NCBI GenBank assembly: GCA_020638955.1
Contig: JACKHO010000008.1
Span: 124,001-188,000 of the forward strand
Direction: 5' to 3'
Length of the DNA: 64,000 nucleotides
Source of the DNA: Planctomycetaceae bacterium
GTDB lineage: Bacteria; Planctomycetota; Planctomycetia; Planctomycetales; Planctomycetaceae
The position numbers were made by a program, and so were the translations under genes. Shown one piece after another: positions 9,136 to 18,272 of the stretch (its first letter is position 1; each line of letters begins with the position of its first letter). The notes under the pieces were generated by a model. That model was given only the letters and a program-made list of their open reading frames with translations, was not told where the DNA came from and ran no database searches.

Positions 9136-10533
9136 ATGAATCAAGGTTCTCTCCTCGTCGTCGACGATGATCGTCACATTTGTGAAGCTATGGCGGACTA
9201 CCTGCGTAGTCTCGGATACCGTACGGAAACAGCGGTTAACTACCGCGATGCCGTCGACCGCATCAAAGAATTCCGGTTCGAAGTCGTCATTTGCGATGTC
9301 AATTTGCCCGACCAGGACGGTTTCCAGCTTCTCGAATGGGTTGTTCAAAACAAACCCGACACCGCCGTCATTCTGCTGACCGGTTACGGCACCATTGAAA
9401 GTGCCGTCGAAGCCATTCGCATTGGAGCGTTTGACTATTTGACGAAGCCCGTCATTGATGATGAACTGAACTTCTCGATTCAGCGTGCCTTGGGGCAACG
9501 CCGCATTGTGGAAGAAAACCGCCAGCTGAAGAAACAACTCGACCAAAAGTTCGGCATGTCGAACATCATTGGTCGTGACTACAAAATGTCCAAGTTGTTC
9601 GACCTCGTGGAAAGCGTGGCCGATACCCGGACGACGGTACTCATCCTCGGCGAGAACGGGACTGGTAAGACCATTACCGCCCGGGCCATTCATCAAATGA
9701 GTTCCCGTCGCGATAAGCCGTTTGTCGAAGTGGCCTGCGGTGCTCTCCCAGAAACATTGCTGGAAAGTGAACTGTTCGGCCACGTTGCCGGTGCGTTTAC
9801 CGGAGCTAACCACGACAAGGTCGGTAAGTTCCTCCAGGCAAACGGCGGAACGTTGTTCCTCGACGAAATTGGAACCGCGTCACCAAGTCTCCAGGTGCGA
9901 CTGCTCCGCGTGCTGCAGGATCGAGAATTCGAACCGGTCGGCAGCAACCAGACACACAAGGTCGACGTACGACTGGTCCTCGCGACCAACGATGACCTCG
10001 AAGAAAAAGTGCGACGCGGTGAATTCCGTCAGGACCTGTTCTATCGCATCAATGTCATCTCCGTCACGCAGCCACCATTGCGGGAACGCATTGGCGACAT
10101 TCCATTACTGGTTGATCATTACATTAAGCAGTTTAATGATCAGGCTGGAAAGCGCGTACGTGGCTTTGATGATCAGGCACTGCAATGCCTGCAACGATAT
10201 CATTGGCCAGGTAACGTTCGTGAACTACTCAACGTCGTGGAGCGGGCGGTTGTGCTGGCGAAAGGCGATGTCATTAATGCCAGCGAATTGCCAGAGCAAA
10301 TTCACAGGGAGACTCAGGAGCATCAGTTCGAAGTCGGTCGCCTTGGCAATGGCAACCTGAAATCCGCACTGGCGAATCCTGAACGGCAAATCATTGTCGA
10401 TGCTCTCGAAGCGAGTGGCTGGAACCGCCAGGAAACGGCTCGGCTGTTGGGAATCAACCGTACGACGCTCTACAAGAAAATGAAGAAGTTTGACATTACT
10501 TATGAGCGACACGCTCAAATGATGTTCCAGTAG
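9136..10533 (+). CDS. NtrC-type response regulator (receiver, AAA+, Fis HTH)
   Basis: The 465-residue cytosolic regulator has three parts. A receiver domain (about 1-120) shows VVDDDRH and the phospho-acceptor Asp in VICDVNLPD. A sigma-54 activator AAA+ domain (about 145-380) carries Walker A GENGTGKT, the sigma-54 contact loop GAFTGA and Walker B GGTLFLDE. A C-terminal Fis-type helix-turn-helix reads ETARLLGINRTTLYKKMKKF. It should activate sigma-54 promoters when phosphorylated by a histidine kinase. The ATG at 9136 starts directly before the receiver domain; in-frame sequence upstream to 9016 is not domain-like. No kinase gene is adjacent, so it is an orphan regulator within this window. 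Confidence 0.93.
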   Translation: MNQGSLLVVDDDRHICEAMADYLRSLGYRTETAVNYRDAVDRIKEFRFEVVICDVNLPDQDGFQLLEWVVQNKPDTAVILLTGYGTIESAVEAIRIGAFDYLTKPVIDDELNFSIQRALGQRRIVEENRQLKKQLDQKFGMSNIIGRDYKMSKLFDLVESVADTRTTVLILGENGTGKTITARAIHQMSSRRDKPFVEVACGALPETLLESELFGHVAGAFTGANHDKVGKFLQANGGTLFLDEIGTASPSLQVRLLRVLQDREFEPVGSNQTHKVDVRLVLATNDDLEEKVRRGEFRQDLFYRINVISVTQPPLRERIGDIPLLVDHYIKQFNDQAGKRVRGFDDQALQCLQRYHWPGNVRELLNVVERAVVLAKGDVINASELPEQIHRETQEHQFEVGRLGNGNLKSALANPERQIIVDALEASGWNRQETARLLGINRTTLYKKMKKFDITYERHAQMMFQ

Positions 10534-10578
10534 GTCGCTGGCCGCGTGTGCACAATGAAGGCGGGGACGGGGATTCGA

Positions 10579-13134
10579 CTACTGCTGTAGCAGAGGATCC
10601 TCATCCGCCTTCGCAAGCCAACTGTCCGTGCTTTCCGGATCAATGGCCCGACACGCTGCTGTCAGTTGTTCTATGAGGCCATTGAGTTGATTGTGCCAAA
10701 CTTCCGGTTCCTCACCGCGCGGGCAGTGCGGCTGAAACTCTTTACACAGCAGCACGAACCGCAATAAATGGCGGAAAATGATGCCCTCCTGCTTGGTGAG
10801 GTCGCGGCTGGTGACGTACTTGTGAAAGTCACCGCCGAAGAAAAGCAGGTCGCCAACAATCCAGACCGGTAAGGTCCGCAGATGATCAACGCCCGGGAAT
10901 TCGGAATCGAAGAACCGTCGGAGCTTATCTCCCAATGCAAGCGGCCAACGTCTGATGGGCTTGCCGAAATTGTCGAATTCTGGTTCCACTGAACCGGGAT
11001 CGAGATCCGCTTGTGTGGCAAGTCCACGTTCCAGGAGCAAAGCATCGATACGATAGCGTGCCAGCGGTCCCGGTGGGAGTTCGTCAGGGCCAGGAGCACG
11101 CACCTGCGGCAGAATGGAGCCGGGCACATCGAGTACGCTTTCGAGTGCCTGAATACGTTCTGACAAACTTGCTATACCCAAATGGTCCAGCAGGAATGTC
11201 GCGTATATCGGATTGCAGGTACGGAATTCCAATAGTGTGTTGAGTTCGCCCGTCGGGGCCGCAGTCACGGGGACATAGGGTTGTTCTTCTGCTTCCTCCT
11301 TTCCACTGTCCATCTGTGACGCACCCTGCGGGGACTTCTTTGGTTTCTCGTCGTGGTCGGCATCTGAGAGAGCCTGCTGCAACAACGCGCCGAATGATCC
11401 CATTTGCGGTTGAGGTTCGGGTTCCTCTTCCGGTACTTCTACCTGTGGTTGTTCCGATTCCGCGGGTGGGTCGTCGTCGGGGATTTCGTCTTCCAGCACG
11501 CCCAATCCAAATGCGTCCTCCTCCACTTGTTCATCTGGCGGAGTAACCGGAGGTGCGATGTTGTCTCGTTCGGCAATAGCCTCCGGCGGGATGTCCCAAA
11601 CCCTCTGAACTGGCGAAAACTTTTCAGGCGGTTCCGGCTGGAGTTCGACGAATCCGCCGGTGCGCAGAATCAGCAGCATGCGGTGCAGCCGCTTGAGTGA
11701 TGTCTCAACCTGCTTCTGGTCGAGCAACCGCTTCTTGACCTGTTCACGTAGCCCCTCAACATCGGGCGAGTGCAGCAACAGGTAGGCGAGAAGTCGCCAT
11801 GGAAATTCTCCTTTGCTCACCAAATTCAGTGGCGGCGCGGAAATGAGCTTTTCGAATTGCTCCTCGTTCCAGTACTGCATGTTCGCCCGCCGCGTGGGCA
11901 TTTTCTTTTTCAGCTTCTTCTTGGCCCGAATGAGACTGGGGTCTTTGGTGTCCTCCGGGATTTGGTCGTACTGCTCCTTCCAGCGGGCAATTTTGACGTC
12001 GTCCTCGTGGGCCATGGCGTAGATATAGCCTTCGGTATCAAACTGCGGACGCCCTGCCCGTCCAAACATTTGGTGTGCACTGCTGGCGTCGACAAGTTTC
12101 TTCTTGCCGGGAGGTCCCTTCAGTAATGTTGTCAGCACGACAGAACGTGCTGGCAGATTAATCCCCGCCGCCAAAGTTTCCGTACAGAGACACACGCTGA
12201 GTAACTTCTGCTGGAACAGTTCTTCGACACGTCGCCGGTACTTCGGCAGCATGCCGGCATGGTGCACACCCACGCCGCGCATGAGCAGTTGTTTCAGCTT
12301 GGGTCCTGCTCCAACTTTCCAGTTCCATTCGTCCAGACGCGCGGCCAATGCCTTTTGCTGACCATCGGAGAGAAGTCGTTTCCCCTTGAGTTGTTCCGCG
12401 ATGCTCCAGCACTCGTTGCGATTGAAGCAGAAGACCAGTGTCGGCGTTTTGCGGCGCTCTTCCTCACCTTCCTGCATCCATTCCAGCTGTTCCGCCAGGA
12501 GCTGATCGCCTACCCAGTTGAACGACAGCGGGATTTTACGTTCGGTCCCCTGAATGAGTTGCAGCGTTCGGCCGTGGTTCTTGCGGAGCCAGCCGAGGAA
12601 TTCAATTGAGTTGCCGACCGTTGCCGAGAGCAACATGAGCCGCACGTGCTTGGGGAGCATGGAGAGTGAGAGTTCCCACACGACACCGCGTTCGGGATCG
12701 TTGAAACTGTGGAATTCGTCCATGACAACGCCGTGGGTCTGGTCGAAATCAAATTCCGTCGGCATCAATAATCGGTTGAGCAGGATTTCCGCGACGACCA
12801 CTTTGATGGGAGCGTCGGGATTCACTTTGCGGTTACCGGTGACCAGTCCCACTTGGTCGGGCGAGAATCCCCAGCGCACCACGGTATCCTGCAGTTCACG
12901 GAACTTCTGTTCGGTGAGTGCAATAAGCGGGGTGGTGTAGTACGCCACCTTGTTCAAATGCAGGGCCTCAAACAGCACGGCTTCCGCGATGAGCGTTTTG
13001 CCAGTACCGGTCGGCGCACAAACGAGGACCCCCTCCTTGTGCGTAAACCACGCGAGCAACGCTTCCTCCTGAACCGGATACGGGGCGTAAGGAAGTGCGT
13101 CGAGATACATCGCGGCGAGGTCGTCACGTGTCAT
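10579..13134 (-). CDS. Ski2/HelY-like DEAD/DEAH-box helicase
   Basis: The 851-residue protein has a two-domain helicase core: motif I APTGTGKT near residue 40, motif II DEFH near 140, motif III SAT near 170, and motif VI QMFGRAGRPQFD near 360. GVHHAGMLPKYRR and ETLAAGINLPAR are typical of the Ski2/Mtr4/HelY group of RNA helicases. The C-terminal half (about 430-851) includes an acidic, Pro- and Glu-rich stretch (about 530-640) that looks disordered, and then a helical region I cannot assign. It probably unwinds RNA or RNA-DNA duplexes in RNA turnover, a family-based inference. It is convergent with the response regulator gene and stands alone on its strand. Confidence 0.85.
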   Translation of the reverse strand: MTRDDLAAMYLDALPYAPYPVQEEALLAWFTHKEGVLVCAPTGTGKTLIAEAVLFEALHLNKVAYYTTPLIALTEQKFRELQDTVVRWGFSPDQVGLVTGNRKVNPDAPIKVVVAEILLNRLLMPTEFDFDQTHGVVMDEFHSFNDPERGVVWELSLSMLPKHVRLMLLSATVGNSIEFLGWLRKNHGRTLQLIQGTERKIPLSFNWVGDQLLAEQLEWMQEGEEERRKTPTLVFCFNRNECWSIAEQLKGKRLLSDGQQKALAARLDEWNWKVGAGPKLKQLLMRGVGVHHAGMLPKYRRRVEELFQQKLLSVCLCTETLAAGINLPARSVVLTTLLKGPPGKKKLVDASSAHQMFGRAGRPQFDTEGYIYAMAHEDDVKIARWKEQYDQIPEDTKDPSLIRAKKKLKKKMPTRRANMQYWNEEQFEKLISAPPLNLVSKGEFPWRLLAYLLLHSPDVEGLREQVKKRLLDQKQVETSLKRLHRMLLILRTGGFVELQPEPPEKFSPVQRVWDIPPEAIAERDNIAPPVTPPDEQVEEDAFGLGVLEDEIPDDDPPAESEQPQVEVPEEEPEPQPQMGSFGALLQQALSDADHDEKPKKSPQGASQMDSGKEEAEEQPYVPVTAAPTGELNTLLEFRTCNPIYATFLLDHLGIASLSERIQALESVLDVPGSILPQVRAPGPDELPPGPLARYRIDALLLERGLATQADLDPGSVEPEFDNFGKPIRRWPLALGDKLRRFFDSEFPGVDHLRTLPVWIVGDLLFFGGDFHKYVTSRDLTKQEGIIFRHLLRFVLLCKEFQPHCPRGEEPEVWHNQLNGLIEQLTAACRAIDPESTDSWLAKADEDPLLQQ

Positions 13135-13405
13135 GAATCCAGCGGAGTCCCTTCATCTGTTCCGAGGCAGCAACGCGTCCGCAATTGCAGTGCATTGTGT
13201 GTTTGCCGCATACCTTATCAGTTTCGACTAACGGGACACAGCATCGCACGGAGACGACAGCAAAGTATTGGACATCATGGAAAAACTCGACGGACTGGAC
13301 AGGACTCACATGGACCAATTCAAATACATCCCCATTTTCTGAATTGGGCGATGCCGTATTGAGTTCGCCCGACAACTCCAGTTTTTCGTTCAAGGCCTTT
13401 CCGTC

Positions 13406-13648
13406 ATGACATCCAGTTCCCGTCTCGGGCTCCTGCTATTCGGAGTCTACACGGTGATTTATGCAGCGTTTGTGCTGCTGAATGCCTTTGCCCCGACCAT
13501 TATGGAGAGCACTCCTGTTGGCGGGATGAATCTCGCCGTGCTGTTCGGTTTTGCATTGATCATCATCGCGTTTGTGCTGTCGCTGGTGTATGGCTACCTC
13601 GCCGTTGATGCTGAGGAACCCGCCAAGCAAGAAGGAGGTGACGCGTGA
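13406..13648 (+). CDS. DUF485-type small membrane protein
   Basis: The 80-residue protein has two membrane helices (about 9-30 and 41-66) and a short acidic C-terminus. Size, topology and position directly before an acetate-type symporter match the DUF485/YjcH family, whose members are commonly encoded with ActP. The start ATG at 13406 has AAGG about 9 bases upstream. Its stop overlaps the symporter start by 4 bases, and the symporter's strong ribosome site lies in its last codons. The two genes are therefore translationally coupled. Confidence 0.8.
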   Translation: MTSSSRLGLLLFGVYTVIYAAFVLLNAFAPTIMESTPVGGMNLAVLFGFALIIIAFVLSLVYGYLAVDAEEPAKQEGGDA

Positions 13649-15702
13649 TTTACGAACCCTCCTACACTGCGGTCATCATTTTTCTGGCCTTCGTGGGCCT
13701 CACCATGGGGCTGAGTTTCTACCTCGGTGGAAAGGCGAAGTCGTCGGCCGGATATTTTGCGGCCCACGGTCAGATTCCGTGGTTCATTAACGGCGTGGCC
13801 TTTGCCGGTGATTACCTGTCCGCCGCGTCGTTCCTGGGTATTTGCGGCATGATTGCCTTTTACGGATACGACGGATTTCTATACTCCATTGGCTTTCTGG
13901 CCGGCTGGATTGTCGCCTTGTTCGTTGTCGCTGAACCGCTCAAGCGGCTGGGGAAATTCACATTTGCCGATGCACTAAACGCCAAGTTTCAATCGCCCGG
14001 AATTACGCTGGTCATTGGCATCAGCACGCTCATTGTCAGTGTGTTCTATCTCATCCCGCAAATGGTGGGTGCTGGTGCGCTCATCACGCCACTGCTTGGC
14101 TATTCCCATTGGGTCGGTGTGCTTATTGTCGGTGCGACCGTCATTGTCATTGTGGTGACCGCCGGTATGGTGTCGACGACCTGGGTGCAGTTCCTCAAAG
14201 GATCGCTCCTTGTGTTGTTCAGCGCCATTCTGACCATCATGATTCTCAACAAGGGATTCACCGTCACACCTGAATCGGCGGATGCGGTCGACCGTCCACG
14301 CACACTGGGGCCGTTTGCAATTGATGATGTCATGCCCCAAGGGGAGGGGGGTCTCGGCAATGCGATTATCGATTTGCCGGAAATGGACGGCGGAAGTTGG
14401 GGGTACGATTCGCCAGCTTCCGTCAGCATTCCGCCGTACATCATTGCTTCTTCCGGGGTGTGGTCCGTGCAGACCGACGCAGGAAACGTCTGGCTCCGCG
14501 AATGTCAGACGGTCGAAGACATTGAAGAGCCCGGAAAAGGTAAGTCCTCCAAAGATCCTGAGCGTGTTTATGAGGCAGGGGCTCAGCTCGTCAACGGTTA
14601 CCTCAAGGGAGAGGAGTACGGCGACCCAACTGCCAGTTACGAGAATGGCCGCCCTCGTCGACAACTCTTTCCCGTAGGACAGGTTTCGAAGCTGCCGGAG
14701 GGCAAATTAGAAAGCGGTCCGTTGGGACCGATGGAATTCTTCAGCACGCTGGGGGACAGCGAAGTCATTTTGTGGGGTAAGGCGAAAAACTCCATTTTCG
14801 GACTGGAAGGAGTCAATGTTTACGTGCCGAAAGTGACCGCTGGTTCGCAGGTGTTGCGTCCAGGTGAGAATCCCAAGTTTGCGGGAATTCGGAGTACCGA
14901 TTTCACGAAGAAGCTGAACTTTGTTTCCCTCATGCTTGCCTTGTTTTGTGGCACCGCCTCATTGCCGCACATTCTCATTCGCTACTACACAGTGAAAGAT
15001 CAGGCGGCGGCACGGAAGAGCACCATTGTGGGTATTGGAGCCATCGGATTCTTCTATGTGTTGACGCTGTACCTTGGCTTGGGAGCCATGACCAGCGGCG
15101 CGATGGATGTCACGAATACCAATATGTCGGCACCACTCCTGGCGAAAAGCATGAGCCCGCTGCTCTTTGCCATCATTTCGGCAATTGCATTTACGACGGT
15201 GCTCGGCACAGTGAGCGGACTAATTCTCGCCGCCGCGGGAGCTGTCGTGCATGACATCATGAAGAACTACATGCACATCCAGCTCACCGACTCCGAGTCG
15301 GTCCGGGTCGCGAAAATCACATCGGTGGTGGTCGGAGCCGCGGCCATTGTGCTGGGCATTCTGTTCAAGGAACTAAACGTCGGAGCCCTCGTGGGCTGGG
15401 CGTTCAGCATTGCGGCGTCGGCCAACCTGCCGTCACTCATTATGCTGCTGTTCTGGAAGCGAACGACGCGTGAAGGAATTATTTCTGGTGTGGTCGTCGG
15501 TATGGTGACCTCGCTCGCCTGGATTCTGCTGAGCGGCCCAACCCTGGACGGCGTGTTCGGATTCAAAGGCCATGCTGGTTACGTCCCGTTCAGCGAACCA
15601 GGAATTGTCACCATTCCGCTCGGGTTCCTCACAGTCATCGGCGTGTCATTGATGACACCACCGCATGTGGAGAGTGCAACCGAACCAGCCGCTGACGAAT
15701 AG
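13645..15702 (+). CDS. Cation/acetate symporter (SSS family, ActP-like)
   Basis: The 685-residue inner-membrane sodium:solute symporter starts at GTG 13645, preceded by a canonical AAGGAGGTGA. About 12-13 membrane helices are visible. Conserved-looking N-terminal text includes FINGVAFAGDYLSAASFLG, close to ActP-type transporters of acetate and short carboxylates. Between the helices ending near residue 203 and restarting near 424 there is a hydrophilic insertion of about 215 residues, rich in Gly, Pro and Glu. This makes the protein about 135 residues longer than E. coli ActP. The DUF485 gene before it supports the acetate-type assignment. The substrate is inferred. Confidence 0.85.
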   Translation: MIYEPSYTAVIIFLAFVGLTMGLSFYLGGKAKSSAGYFAAHGQIPWFINGVAFAGDYLSAASFLGICGMIAFYGYDGFLYSIGFLAGWIVALFVVAEPLKRLGKFTFADALNAKFQSPGITLVIGISTLIVSVFYLIPQMVGAGALITPLLGYSHWVGVLIVGATVIVIVVTAGMVSTTWVQFLKGSLLVLFSAILTIMILNKGFTVTPESADAVDRPRTLGPFAIDDVMPQGEGGLGNAIIDLPEMDGGSWGYDSPASVSIPPYIIASSGVWSVQTDAGNVWLRECQTVEDIEEPGKGKSSKDPERVYEAGAQLVNGYLKGEEYGDPTASYENGRPRRQLFPVGQVSKLPEGKLESGPLGPMEFFSTLGDSEVILWGKAKNSIFGLEGVNVYVPKVTAGSQVLRPGENPKFAGIRSTDFTKKLNFVSLMLALFCGTASLPHILIRYYTVKDQAAARKSTIVGIGAIGFFYVLTLYLGLGAMTSGAMDVTNTNMSAPLLAKSMSPLLFAIISAIAFTTVLGTVSGLILAAAGAVVHDIMKNYMHIQLTDSESVRVAKITSVVVGAAAIVLGILFKELNVGALVGWAFSIAASANLPSLIMLLFWKRTTREGIISGVVVGMVTSLAWILLSGPTLDGVFGFKGHAGYVPFSEPGIVTIPLGFLTVIGVSLMTPPHVESATEPAADE

Positions 15703-15772
15703 CAGGAATCTGGTGCCGCTGAAAATCAACACGCCGACATTGTTCGTCCCCTTGCTTTCCCAAATCAAGACC

Positions 15773-17671
15773 ATGCGTAGCCCGATTTTTACGTTCATAT
15801 TACTGCTGTCGCTCGCACCATTGGCCCAGGCGGCACAGCGGCCTCCCAACGTCATTTACATCATGTCTGATGAACTTGGCTACTTCGAGCCAGGCTTCAT
15901 GGGAGGGCAGCATATCCAGACGCCTCATCTCGACCGCATGGCCGCGGAGGGAATCCGCTTCACCAACTTGTTTGCAGGGTCTTCAGTATGTGCTCCAACT
16001 CGCTGCTGCTTCCTGACCGGCAAGCACAGCGGGCACACGTCAGTTCGCTCCAATGGTGGCGGCACACCCATGCGGGCAGAAGAAGAGACCATTGCTTCTA
16101 TTCTCAAACCGCTCGGCTATGCCACGGGCGGATTCGGTAAATGGGGCTGCGGTGGTCGCGACTCAACGGGCGTTCCCGAAATCCATGGGTTCGATGTCTT
16201 CTACGGATACTACGACCAGGTTCACGCACACAGTTACTATCCGCCGTATCTCATTCGCAACAGCGAAGAGGTGGTCTTGCCAGGAAATGTCGGGACGAGT
16301 GGCGAGACGTATTCGCACTACGAGATTTACAACGCGTCGGTGAAGTTCATTCGTGACAACAGCGATCGGCCCTTCTTTGCGTACCTTCCCGTGACGCCTC
16401 CGCACGGGATTTTCGACATTCCAGACTCTGATCCTGCCTGGGCAATTTACAAAGATAAACCCTGGCCCGAGCAAGTACGCCGCTATGCCGCGATGGTCAC
16501 CATGCTGGATCGCCAAGTCGGTGAAATCCTGGCGTTGCTCAAGGAACTGGGAATCGAAGAGAACACGCTCGTCTTCTTCAGCGGCGACAACGGCGGTGCT
16601 GACTACTTCGCATCCAAGGAACAGCCACGAGGTTTCTTCGGAGCCAATGTCGATCCTCGTACGGGTTCCGAATACCGCGGTAAGAAAGGAAACCTTTACG
16701 AAGGCGGACTCCGAATTCCATTCATTGCTCGCTGGCCTGGGAAAATTAAACCGGGGCAAGTCACCGATCATTTAGGCTACTTCCCCGACATTTTGCCGAC
16801 TGTTGCCGAGGTGACGGGCGCCAAGGCCCCCGGCGACATCGACGGCATTTCACTATTGCCGACCCTCATTGGCGAACAGGCGGCTGGACATGCGCAGCAG
16901 CAGCACGAGTTTCTCTACTGGGAAATTGGTGGTTTCACCGCAATTCGCAAAGGGAACTGGCGAGCTGACCTACCTCGTCCCAATGCAGAATGGGAACTGT
17001 ACGACCTCAGCACCGATCCCGGAGAGACCAAGGATATTTCTGCTGAACATGGTGACGTTTTGAAAGAACTGGTTCGTCTTGCGGAGGAAGCGCATGAGCC
17101 GGTACGCGAAGGAACCTTCTCACGGGGCGACCGTCATGAACGCGACCGCCGGGCGAAGTTTGGCAAGCATGACGAAACGCCAACCGCAAAGAGCGATGGA
17201 AAAATGCACGTCATTCCCCCCGAAGGACTCATCCCCAACAAGGACTGGAAGCTGGTACGGGCCAGCAGCGAAAACTCTGGAAACCAGAAATACGCGGCCA
17301 ATGCGTTTGATGGGAATCCCGGTACCGTCTGGCACACTCAGTTCTCGCCCGAACTTGCTCAACCGCCGCATGAACTGGTTGTTGACCTCGGCGCGACTTA
17401 CGAAATTGAAGGCTTCCGATATCTCGCCCGACAGGATAGTGGCTGGAACGGAGCATTCGGGAAGACAGAATTCTCGGTGAGCAACTCAGCGGAAGAGTTT
17501 TCCGACCCAGTCGCAACCACGACCTTTCGCAAGAACCGGGAGGCACAATCAGCCAACCTTAAACGACCAGTGACCGGTCGATATGTTCGCATTCGAATTC
17601 TCTCCGAAGTGAACGGAGAGCCCTGGGCCTCGGCGGCGGAAATTGGTGTCGTGGGACACAAGCCGGAATAA
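15773..17671 (+). CDS. Secreted sulfatase with C-terminal F5/8-type domain
   Basis: The 632-residue protein begins with a signal peptide (MRSPIFTFILLLSLAPLAQA). The alkaline-phosphatase-superfamily sulfatase domain follows. Cys73 in SSVCAPTR fits CxPxR, the site that is converted to formylglycine, and metal-binding text includes FFSGDNGG. After about residue 480 a linker leads to a beta-rich domain of about 140 residues (AANAFDGNPGTVWHT, VVDLGATYEIEGFRYLARQD). This resembles F5/8 type C (discoidin) carbohydrate-binding domains. The enzyme should hydrolyse sulfate esters on polysaccharides. The ATG at 15773 gives a clean signal peptide. The gene is convergent with coaC, whose stop is 13 bases away. 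Confidence 0.92.
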   Translation: MRSPIFTFILLLSLAPLAQAAQRPPNVIYIMSDELGYFEPGFMGGQHIQTPHLDRMAAEGIRFTNLFAGSSVCAPTRCCFLTGKHSGHTSVRSNGGGTPMRAEEETIASILKPLGYATGGFGKWGCGGRDSTGVPEIHGFDVFYGYYDQVHAHSYYPPYLIRNSEEVVLPGNVGTSGETYSHYEIYNASVKFIRDNSDRPFFAYLPVTPPHGIFDIPDSDPAWAIYKDKPWPEQVRRYAAMVTMLDRQVGEILALLKELGIEENTLVFFSGDNGGADYFASKEQPRGFFGANVDPRTGSEYRGKKGNLYEGGLRIPFIARWPGKIKPGQVTDHLGYFPDILPTVAEVTGAKAPGDIDGISLLPTLIGEQAAGHAQQQHEFLYWEIGGFTAIRKGNWRADLPRPNAEWELYDLSTDPGETKDISAEHGDVLKELVRLAEEAHEPVREGTFSRGDRHERDRRAKFGKHDETPTAKSDGKMHVIPPEGLIPNKDWKLVRASSENSGNQKYAANAFDGNPGTVWHTQFSPELAQPPHELVVDLGATYEIEGFRYLARQDSGWNGAFGKTEFSVSNSAEEFSDPVATTTFRKNREAQSANLKRPVTGRYVRIRILSEVNGEPWASAAEIGVVGHKPE

Positions 17672-17684
17672 TTCAATCTTGCAG

Positions 17685-18269
17685 TTATTGGCCAGACGTG
17701 CAGAGTCGTTTCTGAATGGCCTCCAGAATTTGATTCGGTTCCGCCATTCGACCCGGTCCGATGTTCCCGCAACTCAGCCAACCACTGCCCGGACCGACGA
17801 ATTCTATTCCGTCCTCGGTGAGTTGTTTGACGTTGCGCTGAACGCTCGGCTTGCTCCACATTTCGTTGTTCATTGCCGGTGCCAGCAGGACGGGGCAGGT
17901 CACGGCCAGTGCCAGCGTTGTCAGCAAGTCATCGGCGAGTCCGTGGGCCAGTCGCCCCATGACGTTGGCGGTGGCTGGTGCAATGACCAACAGGTCGGCA
18001 CGTCGCGCCAGCCCGATATGCTCACCAATGAAGTGTTCCTGCGGTGAGAACATTTCCCGGTAGACGGGCCTTCCGGTCAATGCCTGAAAGGTTGTGGGAC
18101 CAATGAACTGCTCCGCCGACTTCGTCATAACGACGGTGACGCCGTAGCCGGACTGGACAAGCTGACTGCACAAATCTGCAGCCTTGTAGGCAGCCACGCC
18201 GCCACTCACACCGAGTAGGATTTCGGGCCGCTGGGCAACCTGCTTTATTGTGGATTCCGCCTGATTCAA
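17685..18269 (-). CDS. coaC: Phosphopantothenoylcysteine decarboxylase (CoaC)
   Basis: The 194-residue flavoprotein carries ILLGVSGGVAAYKAADL at the FMN-binding N-terminus. The catalytic His lies in EHIGLA, PATANV corresponds to the PASANT motif, APAMNNEMW is the substrate-binding motif, and GPGRM lies near the end. It decarboxylates 4'-phospho-N-pantothenoylcysteine in coenzyme A synthesis. It lacks the CoaB synthetase half found in bifunctional Dfp proteins, so that activity must be elsewhere. The start is a TTG at 18269 with GGAG about 9 bases upstream, inside the end of the preceding gene whose stop is 3 bases away. Confidence 0.93.
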   Translation of the reverse strand: MNQAESTIKQVAQRPEILLGVSGGVAAYKAADLCSQLVQSGYGVTVVMTKSAEQFIGPTTFQALTGRPVYREMFSPQEHFIGEHIGLARRADLLVIAPATANVMGRLAHGLADDLLTTLALAVTCPVLLAPAMNNEMWSKPSVQRNVKQLTEDGIEFVGPGSGWLSCGNIGPGRMAEPNQILEAIQKRLCTSGQ

Positions 18270-18272
18270 TTC

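Noticed and set aside
8529..9137. 202-codon open frame on the minus strand in the gene-free region
   Set aside because: The translation has no domain or signal peptide, and its composition (many Cys, His, Arg and Ser) is unlike neighbouring proteins. No ribosome site precedes it.
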